Below, piece after piece: positions 28,068-38,000 of a stretch of 64,000 nt of DNA. Location: NCBI GenBank assembly GCA_016870975.1, contig VGAE01000004.1, positions 32,225 to 96,224 of the forward strand, given 5' to 3'. This DNA is from Actinomycetota bacterium. GTDB lineage: Bacteria > Actinomycetota > Actinomycetes > Nanopelagicales > Nanopelagicaceae. The notes under the pieces were generated by a model. That model worked only from the letters and a program-made list of their open reading frames with translations. It did not search any database and was not told the origin of the DNA. Made by a program: the position numbers and the translations under genes. How positions within the stretch are numbered: the first letter of the stretch is position 1; every line of letters begins with the position of its first letter.

Positions 28068-28862
28068 TTATCTTTTAGCGAGCGCTTCGACTATAGCGAT
28101 GGCATCACAATGTGGTTTAACAGAATGAGTGCGGACGCCCCAGATACCTTGCTTAGCAAGCACTGCCGTTAACGCGATACTCGCAGATTCTCGTTGATCA
28201 GGCTCGCCACCAATTAGTTCACCAAGGAAACGCTTACGAGAGGCGCCTACCAATATGGGATAGCCAAGAAGAGCTAGGCGATCTAAGTTTTTAAGTATCT
28301 CCCAATTATGTTCGCTGGTCTTAGCAAATCCGATTCCCGGATCAATAATCAATTGTTCTGGGTCAACACCAGCTTCAATCGCAGAATTGATTCGCTCCTC
28401 TAACTCTTCTCGGACCTCTTTAATGATATCTTCATAGAGTGCATGTTCCTCCATAATTTTCGAATGGCTCCGCCAATGCATAATCACATATTGAATATCC
28501 CGGTTATTCGCGATTAATTCATACATCTTCTCATCGGCTAATCCGCCGCTGACATCATTTACATATTTCACACCGACTTTAATCGCTTTTGCAGCAACCC
28601 CGCTGCGCATCGTGTCGATCGAGACTGGTACTCCAAGTTTCACAACCTCTTCCAAAACTGGCATTACTCGAGCCAACTCTTCTTCCTCGCTTACTCGCTC
28701 AGCTCCTGGTTTAGTTGATTCACCACCAATATCAATTATGTCCACGCCCTCTTCAATCATGGCTTTGGCGCGACCGATTGCAGCATCAATTGTGAAATGG
28801 CGACCACCATCGGCAAATGAATCTGGGGTCACATTTAAAATCCCCATAACTAAAGTGCGCAT
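28068..28862 (-). CDS. folP: Dihydropteroate synthase
   Basis: DHPS condenses the pterin with p-aminobenzoate and is the sulfonamide target. The N-terminal MGILNVTPDSFADGG, DIGGESTKPGA and the SRK block (GASRKRFLGEL) are intact. 264 residues. The start codon overlaps the folE stop by 1 bp. Confidence 0.97.
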   Translation of the reverse strand: MRTLVMGILNVTPDSFADGGRHFTIDAAIGRAKAMIEEGVDIIDIGGESTKPGAERVSEEEELARVMPVLEEVVKLGVPVSIDTMRSGVAAKAIKVGVKYVNDVSGGLADEKMYELIANNRDIQYVIMHWRSHSKIMEEHALYEDIIKEVREELEERINSAIEAGVDPEQLIIDPGIGFAKTSEHNWEILKNLDRLALLGYPILVGASRKRFLGELIGGEPDQRESASIALTAVLAKQGIWGVRTHSVKPHCDAIAIVEALAKR

Positions 28863-29434
28863 TATTTTGTGGTTATTAAAGACATTGCTTCGGCGCGGGT
28901 TGCCGGATCACGTAACATCCCTCTTACTGCGCTCGTCACCGTGCGCGCTTCATATTTCTTAACTCCGCGCATCGACATACAGAGATGGACGCAATCAACG
29001 ATAACAATCACGCCGCCAGGTCCAAGCGCTTCGACTAATGCATCGGCAATCTGAGTCGTTAAACGTTCTTGAACTTGTGGGCGTCTTGCAAATAGATCCA
29101 CTAATCGAGCGAGTTTCGAAATTCCCGTGACTCGACCGCTTGCGCCCGGGATATATCCAATATGGGCTTTGCCATGAAACGGAGTTAGATGATGTTCGCA
29201 GTGTGAGAAAACTTCAATATCTTTGACTATAACTAACTCTTCATGTCCTAGATCAAACGAGGTTGTAAAAACATCTTTTGGCTCTTGAAAGATTCCTTGA
29301 AAGTTCTCACGCATCGCCCGCGCTACTCGTGATGGTGTGTCCTTTAAACCTTTGCGATCTGGATCTTCCCCAATTCCAAGAAGAATCTCTCGAACCGCGC
29401 GCGCAATTCGTTCTTCATCGAACTTGGCGCTCAT
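28862..29434 (-). CDS. folE: GTP cyclohydrolase I
   Basis: FolE makes dihydroneopterin triphosphate from GTP. Zinc ligands are visible in [11 protein letters not shown] (Cys, His) and in [14 protein letters not shown]; the [20 protein letters not shown] block is intact. 190 residues. It overlaps ftsH and folP by one base each, forming one operon. Confidence 0.97.
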   Translation of the reverse strand: MSAKFDEERIARAVREILLGIGEDPDRKGLKDTPSRVARAMRENFQGIFQEPKDVFTTSFDLGHEELVIVKDIEVFSHCEHHLTPFHGKAHIGYIPGASGRVTGISKLARLVDLFARRPQVQERLTTQIADALVEALGPGGVIVIVDCVHLCMSMRGVKKYEARTVTSAVRGMLRDPATRAEAMSLITTK

Positions 29435-31458
29435 TACGTTGTTTTCTTACGACGCTTCGTGGATTCTGGTTCTGGAGTTGGTTCTACTTTTGGCTTTAGT
29501 GGAACCGGTGGAATGCGCGATGGCGCGCGCAGCGCCGATCCGGTCCAAGCTGGACGTTTCGGCCTAGCAGCGACTCTCTTAAAGATAACTTCGATCTCCT
29601 CTTTCTGGAGCGTCTCTTTCTCGAGCAGCTCTTCGACTAGCGCATCGAGAATTGATCGATTTTCAACGAGAATTTCATATGCCTCTTGGTGAGCATTTTC
29701 GATAAGAGAACGAATCTCACTATCAACCACGCTGGCCAGATGTTCTGAGTAATCTCTCTGATGTCCGTAATCACGTCCTAAGAATGGAGCGGAATCACTT
29801 GTGCCAAGTTTGATTGCGCCCAATTTCTCAGTCATTCCATATTGAGTAACCATGGCACGGGCCAACGTGGTCGCCTTTTCAATGTCATTTGAAGCACCAG
29901 TTGTTGGGTCATGGAAGACCAACTCTTCGGCAGCGCGCCCGCCCATTGTGTAAGCCAATTGATCGAGCATCTGATTTCTAGTCGTTGAGTACTTATCTTC
30001 ATCGGGAAGCACCATGGTGTAACCAAGTGCATGTCCGCGCGGCATGATGGTAATTTTGTGAACCGGATCGGTATGTGGAAGTGCATGCGCAACTAGCGCA
30101 TGACCTCCTTCGTGATACGCCGTAACTCTTCGCTCTTTTTCACTCATTAAGCGAGATTTACGCTGCGGACCAGCCATCACGCGATCAATCGCTTCATCAA
30201 TATCATCGCGAGAGATAACTTTGCGATTTTGGCGAGCGGTGAGAAGCGCTGCTTCGTTAAGAACATTTGCTAGGTCAGCTCCAGTAAATCCAGGAGTTCT
30301 TCGAGCTAGCGCTTTCAGATCTAAATCTTTCTCTAACGGTTTATTCTTAGCGTGAACTTTCATGATGGCTTCGCGCCCCTTTACATCAGGGCGATCTAGA
30401 GCAATCTGGCGATCAAATCGGCCGGGGCGAAGTAAGGCTGGATCCAAAATATCTGGACGATTTGTTGCCGCAATCAAAATCACTTCATCATGAGGTTCAA
30501 AGCCGTCCATCTCGACCAAAAGTTGATTGAGAGTCTGTTCGCGTTCATCATGGCCGCCACCAAGTCCAGCACCGCGATGTCTACCTACGGCATCAATTTC
30601 ATCAACGAATATGATTGAAGGTGCATTCTGTTTTGCTTGATTAAAGAGATCGCGGACTCGAGACGCTCCGACTCCCACAAACATCTCAACAAAATCTGAT
30701 CCTGAGATTGTGTAGAACGGAACCTTTGCTTCACCAGCAACAGCACGTGCAAGAAGTGTTTTTCCGGTTCCGGGAGGGCCAAAGAGCAGTACGCCCTTTG
30801 GAATCTTTGCGCCAATTTCTTGGTACTTTTTGGAATTGGCTAGAAAATCCTTAATCTCTCGGAATTCTTCGATTGCTTCATCTGCTCCAGCAACATCAAC
30901 GAAAGTAACTTGCGGAATTTCATTGGAATGTAATTTCGCTCGCGAACGACCGAATGAAAATACTCGAGAGCCCCCTTGTGATCGTCCCAAAAAGAAGAGT
31001 AAGAGGAAGAAGATAAGAAGAATCGGTCCCAGAGTGAAAAGAATTGAAACAAAGATGTTTGTCCGCGGAACTTCAACATTCCACTCTTTAGGCGGTGGTG
31101 ACGCGCTCAATAAATCAACAAGAATTGGTTCTTGTCCGCTTACATAAGATGCTTCGACTTTGGTAGCACCCTCAATTGCGCTACCTGGCTTTAAAATTAA
31201 TCGAATTACTTGTTGGCGATCAACGATTGTTACCTGTTCCACATCGCCCCGAGTAATTGCGCTTATTACTTGTGAAGTTTCCACCTTGGTGAATTGATTA
31301 CCGCCGGATGAGATCCGGCCAACGAAGGTGACCAGAACAATTGCAAGAAGAATCCAGAAGAGTGGTCGACGAGTTAATGGCTGTTGTGGTTTACCGGCTT
31401 TGACTGGAAACTTAGGCCGTTTGATTTGGAACTTCTTACTTGGTTTTTTCTCGGCCAT
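29434..31458 (-). CDS. ftsH: ATP-dependent zinc metalloprotease FtsH
   Basis: A membrane-bound AAA protease that degrades unassembled or damaged membrane proteins. Two N-terminal helices (about 35-50 and 135-160) flank a periplasmic domain. Walker A is GPPGTGKT, Walker [12 protein letters not shown], the SRH region follows, and the zinc motif is HEGGH. The C-terminal tail is basic (KRRKKTT). The order hpt-ftsH-folE-folP is conserved in Actinobacteria. Confidence 0.98.
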   Translation of the reverse strand: MAEKKPSKKFQIKRPKFPVKAGKPQQPLTRRPLFWILLAIVLVTFVGRISSGGNQFTKVETSQVISAITRGDVEQVTIVDRQQVIRLILKPGSAIEGATKVEASYVSGQEPILVDLLSASPPPKEWNVEVPRTNIFVSILFTLGPILLIFFLLLFFLGRSQGGSRVFSFGRSRAKLHSNEIPQVTFVDVAGADEAIEEFREIKDFLANSKKYQEIGAKIPKGVLLFGPPGTGKTLLARAVAGEAKVPFYTISGSDFVEMFVGVGASRVRDLFNQAKQNAPSIIFVDEIDAVGRHRGAGLGGGHDEREQTLNQLLVEMDGFEPHDEVILIAATNRPDILDPALLRPGRFDRQIALDRPDVKGREAIMKVHAKNKPLEKDLDLKALARRTPGFTGADLANVLNEAALLTARQNRKVISRDDIDEAIDRVMAGPQRKSRLMSEKERRVTAYHEGGHALVAHALPHTDPVHKITIMPRGHALGYTMVLPDEDKYSTTRNQMLDQLAYTMGGRAAEELVFHDPTTGASNDIEKATTLARAMVTQYGMTEKLGAIKLGTSDSAPFLGRDYGHQRDYSEHLASVVDSEIRSLIENAHQEAYEILVENRSILDALVEELLEKETLQKEEIEVIFKRVAARPKRPAWTGSALRAPSRIPPVPLKPKVEPTPEPESTKRRKKTT

Positions 31459-31460
31459 AG

Positions 31461-32012
31461 CTACTCGTACATATGTTTCGCTAGGACTGCGATAAATGGG
31501 AGATTGCGATACTTCTCATTGAAATCAAGCCCGTAACCAATAACAAAGTCTTTCGGGATATCAAACCCAACATACTTAACATCTACTTGGACGATTGCTG
31601 ATTTAGGTTTGCGAAGTACGGTCATGATTTCAACCGATCCCGCACCCCTTGATTTCAAGTTATTGCTCAACCAATCTAAGGTCAATCCGGTATCGACGAT
31701 ATCTTCTATGATTAAAACACTCTTGCCGGTGATATCTCGATCCAAATCTTTAAGGATGCGAACTACTCCAGAAGATTTTGTTCCTGATCCATAAGAAGAA
31801 ACTGCCATCCAATCAATCTCAACATGGCGATTCATATGGCGCGTTAGGTCAGCCATAACCATTACCGCGCCTTTTAAAACGCCGATTAGTAAGAGTTCCT
31901 TGCCTACATAATCATTATCAATTTGCTTTGCAATCTCTTTTAATCGAGTCTGCAATTGCTCTTCGGTAATGATTACCTTTTCAATTTCACTCTTTACTGA
32001 TTCGAGATCCAC
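31461..32012 (-). CDS. hpt: Hypoxanthine phosphoribosyltransferase
   Basis: This enzyme salvages hypoxanthine or guanine with PRPP. The PRPP motif VLIIEDIVDTGLTL and the GVLKGAVMVMADL block are typical; FVIGYGLDFNEKYRNLP closes the domain. 183 residues. It is only 2 bp upstream of ftsH and 22 bp after tilS. Confidence 0.97.
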   Translation of the reverse strand: MDLESVKSEIEKVIITEEQLQTRLKEIAKQIDNDYVGKELLLIGVLKGAVMVMADLTRHMNRHVEIDWMAVSSYGSGTKSSGVVRILKDLDRDITGKSVLIIEDIVDTGLTLDWLSNNLKSRGAGSVEIMTVLRKPKSAIVQVDVKYVGFDIPKDFVIGYGLDFNEKYRNLPFIAVLAKHMYE

Positions 32013-32034
32013 CTGCGACCTTTCATATGGGGCA

Positions 32035-32994
32035 TTAAGAGAACGAAAGTCTGCCCGAAATTCGCGCTACGGTCACACCGCCGGGAAGCGATACCGCTCC
32101 TTGCCCCTTCCACGCTGTGATTAGGGCCTCAACCGGCTCAATATGTTCGGATGAAAGTGAGCCAACTGGGGCGCCGGCGTGATGAATCGCCAATCTGATT
32201 ACGCGCGAGCGAATCGCTCGTGGCAGCTTTGCTAATTCTTCGACATCTAGATTCTTTGGATCGAGGGTTGGGAAGACTCTATTGGCCCATTCATCAAGGG
32301 CATCGGCATCGTCGCGAAGTAATTTTGCTGATCGAGATAACGCATCGGATACCCCTGGACCAAGTTCACTCTCTAATAAAGGCAGAATTTTTTCTCTCGC
32401 TCTAACTCGCTTGTATTCCAAATCTTTATTATGTGGATCGATCCAGAATTCGATTCCTAATTCTTTACATGCAGCTTCCGTCTCAGAGCGGGTAGCGCTT
32501 AAGAGCGGCCGGCGATAAATATCAATCCGCTTGGCCATTCCAGAGAGTGAGCGAGTGCCCGAGCCCCTCGCTAGTCCCAACAAAACTGTCTCAGCTTGAT
32601 CATCTTTAGTGTGACCGAGAAAAATTGCTTTCGCATCAAATTCTTCTGCCACTTCTTGTAGCGCCTCATATCTCGCGCGGCGTGCCGAAGCTTCTGGTCC
32701 ATCAACTTGCGTAACGTTGATCCGACGCATCTCAACTCTTTCAAATCCCAACTTCTTCAAAGTTGCACTCGCCGTTGCTGCGACTTCACCTGAATTACTC
32801 TGCAATTGATGATCAATAATTACTGGAATACATCCAATTGCGAGCTCTCTTACTTCATAGAAGAGAGCCGCCGCTAGAGCCATGGAATCGGCGCCACCCG
32901 AGACTGCAACCAGAATGCGATTACCTGCGGATAGATCACTTAGTTCTTCCCGGACCGCTAACCGCAATCGATAGAGCGGGGTTGCTTCTGCCAT
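32035..32994 (-). CDS. tilS: tRNA(Ile)-lysidine synthetase TilS
   Basis: TilS changes C34 of the tRNA-Ile precursor with CAT anticodon to lysidine so that it reads AUA. The PP-loop motif VAVSGGADSMALA is near residue 30, and LGHTKDDQAETVLLGLARGSG follows. At 319 residues it is a compact form, lacking the extra C-terminal domain of the E. coli enzyme. First gene of the tilS-hpt-ftsH group. Confidence 0.96.
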   Translation of the reverse strand: MAEATPLYRLRLAVREELSDLSAGNRILVAVSGGADSMALAAALFYEVRELAIGCIPVIIDHQLQSNSGEVAATASATLKKLGFERVEMRRINVTQVDGPEASARRARYEALQEVAEEFDAKAIFLGHTKDDQAETVLLGLARGSGTRSLSGMAKRIDIYRRPLLSATRSETEAACKELGIEFWIDPHNKDLEYKRVRAREKILPLLESELGPGVSDALSRSAKLLRDDADALDEWANRVFPTLDPKNLDVEELAKLPRAIRSRVIRLAIHHAGAPVGSLSSEHIEPVEALITAWKGQGAVSLPGGVTVARISGRLSFS

Positions 32995-33015
32995 AGCAGC
33001 AGAGCGTAGTTACTA

Positions 33016-34227
33016 CTAGACGCGACCTCCATACGGCATCAAGCCCTTGATGCTGTAGATATTTGAGTAAAGCAGCCCCTTACCTTTCGTATGTGCTTCC
33101 CACATCATCCCGTTTCCAGCGTAAATCGTGATGTGATGAATCGTGTTCACCGTTCCCTTATATGAGTAGAAGAGCAAGTCGCCCGGGAGCAATTGATTAA
33201 GTGGAACATGTTTTGTGTAAGAGAAATAGAGAGATGAGTTAAGGCGATCCCAGTTTGGCCAGCCAAGTCCCGCGCTTCGGTAAGCCGCATATACTAAGCC
33301 GGAGCAATCAAATGCATTCGGTCCTTCATCTCCCCAAATATATGGTTTGCGCGCTTGGACTTGGCGCTTTGCAAATTCAACAGCCTTATCGCGCATCGCT
33401 TGATCTGATCTAAAAGTAGTTCGGCCACGAAAACCGATATCTGGCCAGACTTTGGTGTAGATCGCAGTTCCTTGCGCAATCGAGGCATTTGCTTCTTCAA
33501 GCAAAGCAAGTTGTCGTTGCTGTTCTAGAGTGACGCGTGTCTTGCGAGCCGCGTTTAATTCCTTCAAGACTTGATCTTGAATCTTCTGGAGTCGATCTAC
33601 TTCCTTCTGTTGCGCATCTTGAGCAGCATCAGCTTCTGCTTTAGCGGCGGCAACTTTTGCTGTTGCAATTCGTTGACGTTCTTTCGCCTCATCAGCTGCT
33701 TGCTTCGCCTCTTTCGCTACAACTTCGGCTCGCTTAAAGCGGAAGAGCGCTTGTGTGTTTTGTTCACCGAGTGAATCTAAAACTGATAATCGGTCCATTA
33801 AATCTTGTGGGCCATCTGCTTGAAGAACTGAATCTAAATCTGTAAAGCCACCGCCCATAATGTAGGCATTTGTTGCAAGGCGCCCAATGGCATCGTGTGC
33901 TGCTTTAACTTGTCCAACTGCTGCGATATACGCCTCTGCTGCTGCTTCGGCTTCCTTTGTAGCTTTAGCAAGCTCTGCTTTCGCTGCTTCATATTTACGG
34001 CGAGCGCTTTCGGCTACTGAAATTAATTGTCTAAGAGTTAAATTTGCTTTTGCTAACTTAGCCGCGGCCGCATCTGCTACTTTTTTCTTCTCTTCCTCGA
34101 TCTTCTTTGCTTCTGCAATCTGGGCCAAACTAGGCTTCTTAGGATTGGCGATTGCGGGAACGTTTGAAGAAATTGTGAAGAGCGAAACTAATAAGAGCGC
34201 AGTGAAACGGCGTTGAGTAGTTATCAC
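33016..34227 (-). CDS. Secreted NlpC/P60 peptidoglycan hydrolase (RipA-like)
   Basis: A signal peptide is followed by a long Ala/Lys/Glu-rich coiled coil (about 35-260) and a C-terminal NlpC/P60 cysteine peptidase domain. The nucleophile lies in FDCSGLVYAAY and the catalytic His in IHHITIYAGNG. It likely cleaves wall stem peptides during daughter-cell separation, with the coiled coil as regulator, as in RipA-type proteins. Start GTG at 34227. It is 21 bp upstream of tilS. Confidence 0.93.
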   Translation of the reverse strand: MITTQRRFTALLLVSLFTISSNVPAIANPKKPSLAQIAEAKKIEEEKKKVADAAAAKLAKANLTLRQLISVAESARRKYEAAKAELAKATKEAEAAAEAYIAAVGQVKAAHDAIGRLATNAYIMGGGFTDLDSVLQADGPQDLMDRLSVLDSLGEQNTQALFRFKRAEVVAKEAKQAADEAKERQRIATAKVAAAKAEADAAQDAQQKEVDRLQKIQDQVLKELNAARKTRVTLEQQRQLALLEEANASIAQGTAIYTKVWPDIGFRGRTTFRSDQAMRDKAVEFAKRQVQARKPYIWGDEGPNAFDCSGLVYAAYRSAGLGWPNWDRLNSSLYFSYTKHVPLNQLLPGDLLFYSYKGTVNTIHHITIYAGNGMMWEAHTKGKGLLYSNIYSIKGLMPYGGRV

Positions 34228-34365
34228 TCGTTGGCTCCCTGGGGAAATGGGGGTCAGTTACAACCACATAGAGTAAAGGAGGAAATCAACTTTTCCCGGG
34301 ATTTGCCCGGACTGTTCCTCAAATTTTCCTGAAAATTTCAATAATTCAAAGGGCAGGCGAGCGAC

Positions 34366-34917
34366 CTACCACTTCAATCTTGCTTTTTTCGCTCGGACAA
34401 GAATTCCCTCCCCTGAAGCTGAAGCTATACCAGTCAATGCCGTGATGTTTACTTGATGGAAAACCAAAACCAAAAAGTCCAGCAGTTTTTCTATGTTTCT
34501 TTATCTGCGCCAGAGTTGCCGTCGTCCTTTCGTCAGATTTAGGATCATCATCTCGGAATAACGAATCAAGATTTGAATTCTCGATTACTTTTCCAATATT
34601 TATGAGCTTCGCAGTATTAACTGCGCGACACCATCTACTTGATTCCACTTTATAGATACGCTCTTGTTTTGCCTTTAACCAATTACCTATTTTTCTAGCT
34701 TGTTTCTTGCCTTCTTCAGATAGATTTCTTTGAGTTGAACAATCGCCAATTTTGAAATTCTCTGGGTCTCCTGTCCCGGGCGCTACTGCATGTCTAAGTC
34801 ATATCACAAAGCCTTTTGAATCGGGATTAACTACTTTTTCCCAAACGTCATCTGCGGCAGAAGCGCCATTAGATTGGATAGCTAAAGCAATTACAATTAA
34901 AAAAAGAGCTTTTTCAC
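34366..34917 (-). pseudogene. Histidine phosphatase family, inactivated by three lesions
   Basis: The conceptual product has a signal peptide, then GFVI-(stop)-LRHAVAPGTGDP with the catalytic RHA motif, EEGKKQARKIGNWL, ESSRWCRAVNTAKL and, in another frame, FHQVNITALTG. Three breaks are visible. A T7 run (A7 at 34899-34905 on the + strand) shifts the GTG-started signal peptide out of frame. A TGA stands at 34801-34799. An A5 run (T5 at 34486-34490) shifts the frame before HQVNITALTG. The putative GTG at 34917 overlaps the ctaB stop. The natural stop would be at 34366. Confidence 0.8.
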
Positions 34918-35750
34918 AGAAAGACGCCTGCGACTAGAAGAATCGAGTACAAACTGAGATAAGAGATCGAGCCATTAAAGATCCGCCCTGAATTCACTTC
35001 CATATCGCGAAGTTGCCAGGCAAATACAAGTCCCATAACCAAAGTCAGAACGTAGCTCCAAATTGGAAAGCCGGCGCTGTAAAGAGTCAGTAGTGAAGTA
35101 ATGATCATCGCAATGGTGTGGAACCAACTCTGCTTTGCCACCTCTTCTTTCGTTGCTACAACGGGGAGCATAGGAATTCCCGCAGCCGCATAATCATCGC
35201 GATACTTAATGGCAAGTGCCCAAAAATGCGGTGGCGTCCAGAAGAAGATAACCAAGAAGAACCAGAAAGAGGTCCAAGAGAGTGAATTGGTAACCGCAGC
35301 CCAACCAATTAAGACTGGAAGACATCCCGCAATCCCTCCCCAGACAATATTTTGTGAGGTGCGACGTTTTAGCCCAACGGTGTAACCAAATACGTAAAAT
35401 GCAATCGCCGCAACTGTTAAACCTGTGGCTAGCGGGTTTGTGAATATCCAAAAAATAACGAGAGAAATAATTGCAATTACATAGGCGAATATCAAAGCTC
35501 GCTCTTCGCTAATCAGTTCATTGACGATAGGGCGCTTTGAGGTTCTAGTCATCATCCGATCAATATCACTCTCGATCACCATATTGAATGCGTTGGCCGC
35601 GCCAGCTGCGAGCGTGCCACCGAATAAAGTCGCAATAGTTATTGATAAATCTGGGATTCCATCAAAGGCAAGAAAGAGCGCTGGGAGAGTCGTAACCAAT
35701 AGCAACTCAACTACTCGCAATTTCATCAATGCGAGATAGGGCGAAATCAC
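34914..35750 (-). CDS. ctaB: Protoheme IX farnesyltransferase (heme O synthase)
   Basis: CtaB attaches a farnesyl chain to heme B to make heme O for cytochrome oxidase. The UbiA-type prenyltransferase motif NMVIESDIDRMMTRTSKRP and the second motif region YRDDYAAAGIPMLP are present, with about 8-9 membrane helices in 278 residues. GTG start at 35750, preceded by a -10 box at leaderless spacing. Divergent from the beta-propeller gene. Confidence 0.95.
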   Translation of the reverse strand: MISPYLALMKLRVVELLLVTTLPALFLAFDGIPDLSITIATLFGGTLAAGAANAFNMVIESDIDRMMTRTSKRPIVNELISEERALIFAYVIAIISLVIFWIFTNPLATGLTVAAIAFYVFGYTVGLKRRTSQNIVWGGIAGCLPVLIGWAAVTNSLSWTSFWFFLVIFFWTPPHFWALAIKYRDDYAAAGIPMLPVVATKEEVAKQSWFHTIAMIITSLLTLYSAGFPIWSYVLTLVMGLVFAWQLRDMEVNSGRIFNGSISYLSLYSILLVAGVFL

Positions 35751-35756
35751 ATGGCG

Positions 35757-35762
35757 AGGTTA
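35757..35762 (-). promoter_or_regulatory. -10 box TAACCT of ctaB (leaderless)
   Basis: On the minus strand TAACCT ends exactly 6 nt before the GTG at 35750. Together with the box at 35768-35773 it makes a compact divergent promoter in a 29-bp gap. Confidence 0.5.
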
Positions 35763-35767
35763 CCGGG

Positions 35768-35773
35768 TAGATT
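35768..35773 (+). promoter_or_regulatory. -10 box TAGATT of a leaderless transcript
   Basis: TAGATT ends 6 nt before the GTG at 35780, supporting this GTG as both transcription and translation start of the beta-propeller gene. Confidence 0.55.
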
Positions 35774-35779
35774 AGTCAC

Positions 35780-36856
35780 GTGCGCCTTCGCTCATCTGTA
35801 ATTCTTATCGCAACTCTTCTCACCATTCCCCCAGTTGAGGCGCAAACCACTTCTGCTGATACGAAAATGCGATTACTCACCACAATTACCGGTGATATCG
35901 CGCCTAAATCAGTACGCGCTTCCGGAACTGGTTTCGTCTCAGCTCATAACATGATGTATCGCCACTCAATAACTATCTATGATGCGAAGGCGATGAAATT
36001 AGTCGAGACAATTCCAGATCGAGTTGATCTAAATCAACTTGGTTTTACGGGATACACGGGCACTCATAGAGGCGCTCCTGTGGAAGGCGCATTCTCGCCT
36101 GATGGTAAGTATTTATATGTAACAAATTACGCCATGTATGGCAAGGGATTTAATCGAGAAGGTACCGATATCTGTCGCCCGGAAAATAACTACGATCGAT
36201 CCTTTCTCTACCGAATAGATACCGCGGCCTGGAAGATTGATGCGGCATATCGAGTTGGTGTGGTTCCCAAAGTTGTTCAAGTCTCCGCCGATAACAAATA
36301 TGTATTGGTATCTAACTGGTGTTCTTATGACATCTCAGTCATATCTACTGCGGATCAGAAAGTGGTGAAGACGATTTCAATTGGCGCATATCCGCGTGGG
36401 ATTGCTATCTCAAGTGATTCTAAGTTCACTTATATCGCCCAGATGGGAGGCTCGGTCGTACATAAGATTGATTTGAATACTTGGCAACGCACTCGGTTAG
36501 AAGTTGGCTCTAACCCAAGGGCGCTAGTTCTCTCGCCGGATGACAAGATGCTCTATTTAACTTTGAATAAATCGGGTCGGATCGCCGCATTTGATTTAGT
36601 TGCCAATGAATTGATTAAAACGGTGAAGACTGGAAACGCTGCCCGTAGCCTTGATATCTCAAGTGATGGCACCGCTCTTTATGTTGTTAATTACGCTAGC
36701 GACACCATCTCCAAGGTAAGAGTTAGCGACCTTTCCGTTTTAGAGAAGAGAAAGGTCTGTAACGAACCAATTGGAGTCACTTATGAAGCACAAAATAAGT
36801 GGATCTGGGTCGCCTGTTACGGCGGCTCAATTAAGGTGTTTGATGATTCCCTTTAA
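35780..36856 (+). CDS. Exported YncE-like seven-bladed beta-propeller protein
   Basis: The signal peptide (SSVILIATLLTIPPVEAQ) is followed by repeated blades of about 42 residues: FSPDGKYLYVTNYA, VSADNKYVLVSNW, ISSDSKFTYIAQM, LSPDDKMLYLTLN, ISSDGTALYVVNYA. This is the YncE/surface-layer NHL-like propeller family. Such proteins bind partners or DNA; no enzyme site is visible. The 3' end overlaps dacB by 26 bp, convergent. Confidence 0.88.
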   Translation: MRLRSSVILIATLLTIPPVEAQTTSADTKMRLLTTITGDIAPKSVRASGTGFVSAHNMMYRHSITIYDAKAMKLVETIPDRVDLNQLGFTGYTGTHRGAPVEGAFSPDGKYLYVTNYAMYGKGFNREGTDICRPENNYDRSFLYRIDTAAWKIDAAYRVGVVPKVVQVSADNKYVLVSNWCSYDISVISTADQKVVKTISIGAYPRGIAISSDSKFTYIAQMGGSVVHKIDLNTWQRTRLEVGSNPRALVLSPDDKMLYLTLNKSGRIAAFDLVANELIKTVKTGNAARSLDISSDGTALYVVNYASDTISKVRVSDLSVLEKRKVCNEPIGVTYEAQNKWIWVACYGGSIKVFDDSL

Positions 36857-37952
36857 CCACAACTTCCAATAACTTATCCATAGTCCTTCGCGCAGCATTT
36901 CGCGCACGGAGATTGGGATTGATGCCATCTGCCAATATTGCAAAGGCATACTCTTGATTACCGCTCTCGGCATAGCCAGCCATAGTTACGCTTCTATTTA
37001 TCCATCCAGTCTTAGCGTGAACATGATTGATTGCGGCAGGCACCTTCTCAAAACGCTTTACTAAAGTTCCCGTCTTTCCCGATATCGGGAGGCCTTCATA
37101 GATTGCGGCATATCTGGGATCGTTGCGAATAACTCTTAACAATTCAACGACAGTTCTTGCTGAGACTCGATTCTCTCGTGAAAGTCCGCTGCCATCCTTA
37201 ACTACCAATCCGCTGGTATTTACATTTAATTTAGCTAATTCGCCCTTGAATGTATTTGTTAACCCTTTTGCGCTTGCAGGATTTCCGAGTTGTCGATTTA
37301 CTGCTTTTGCAAGTCGATCCGCTACGACGTTATCGCTCCAGAGAATTACGTGCGAGACCATCTTGCTAAGTGGTTTTGAAGCTAAGGTCGAAAGCTCTTC
37401 CACACCAATTTCAGTTGCCGTAATGCCATTTACTTTCTTAAGAGTTGCCCTTATCCCTCGTTGCTTAAACACAACTTTCAAACCTTTAACATCCCCGGGA
37501 TATAGTGCAGTGTAATTAATTACGACTTTTTTGGAATCTAGGACGCCCGCACGACTCAGTAACCCCATTAGATAACCATGTCCATATTTATCTGAGACGC
37601 TACGGTTTACGCTAAGAAATGGATCTAACGAACCTATAAGTACAAACTCTCGCTTCTTTCGGGTACCCCAAACCGTTGTTGCGTAACGTGAAGTCGAATC
37701 TAGATTTGCAAGGACTACCGCCATAGAGAGTAGTTTCAAAACCGAAGCGGGAGCCCTTAGTGAATCAGGCTCGTTCTCCGCTAAAACTGTGCCATCTGGA
37801 TTAAGAATTAATAAGCCAGGTTTACTTAATTGATCAGCATTTACATATTTCTCCAGGCTATGAAGAGCTGATGCTGGATTCACTGAAAAAGCTAAAGAAG
37901 AAATCAATAGAGCAATCAATAATCGACGCACCGCGGAAGCGTACTCACTCAA
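36831..37952 (-). CDS. dacB: D-alanyl-D-alanine carboxypeptidase/endopeptidase (PBP4/DacB)
   Basis: A class C penicillin-binding protein that trims peptidoglycan. Signal peptide, then the SxxK nucleophile S70-V-L-K73, SDN in LWSDNVVAD and KTG in HAKTGWINRS. At 373 residues it is shorter than E. coli PBP4, suggesting a small inserted domain. It is convergent with the propeller gene and divergent, across 48 bp, from the RNA methylase gene. Confidence 0.92.
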   Translation of the reverse strand: MSEYASAVRRLLIALLISSLAFSVNPASALHSLEKYVNADQLSKPGLLILNPDGTVLAENEPDSLRAPASVLKLLSMAVVLANLDSTSRYATTVWGTRKKREFVLIGSLDPFLSVNRSVSDKYGHGYLMGLLSRAGVLDSKKVVINYTALYPGDVKGLKVVFKQRGIRATLKKVNGITATEIGVEELSTLASKPLSKMVSHVILWSDNVVADRLAKAVNRQLGNPASAKGLTNTFKGELAKLNVNTSGLVVKDGSGLSRENRVSARTVVELLRVIRNDPRYAAIYEGLPISGKTGTLVKRFEKVPAAINHVHAKTGWINRSVTMAGYAESGNQEYAFAILADGINPNLRARNAARRTMDKLLEVVVKGNHQTP

Positions 37953-38000
37953 ACCTGGAAATTGACCTTATGAAATCACCACTCCTAGGCTTATCTCAAG

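Noticed and set aside
34799..34801. TGA read as selenocysteine or tryptophan in the histidine phosphatase
   Set aside because: Two further frameshifts break the same gene, TGA is used as a normal stop elsewhere in the window, and no SECIS-like hairpin or Sec genes are seen.
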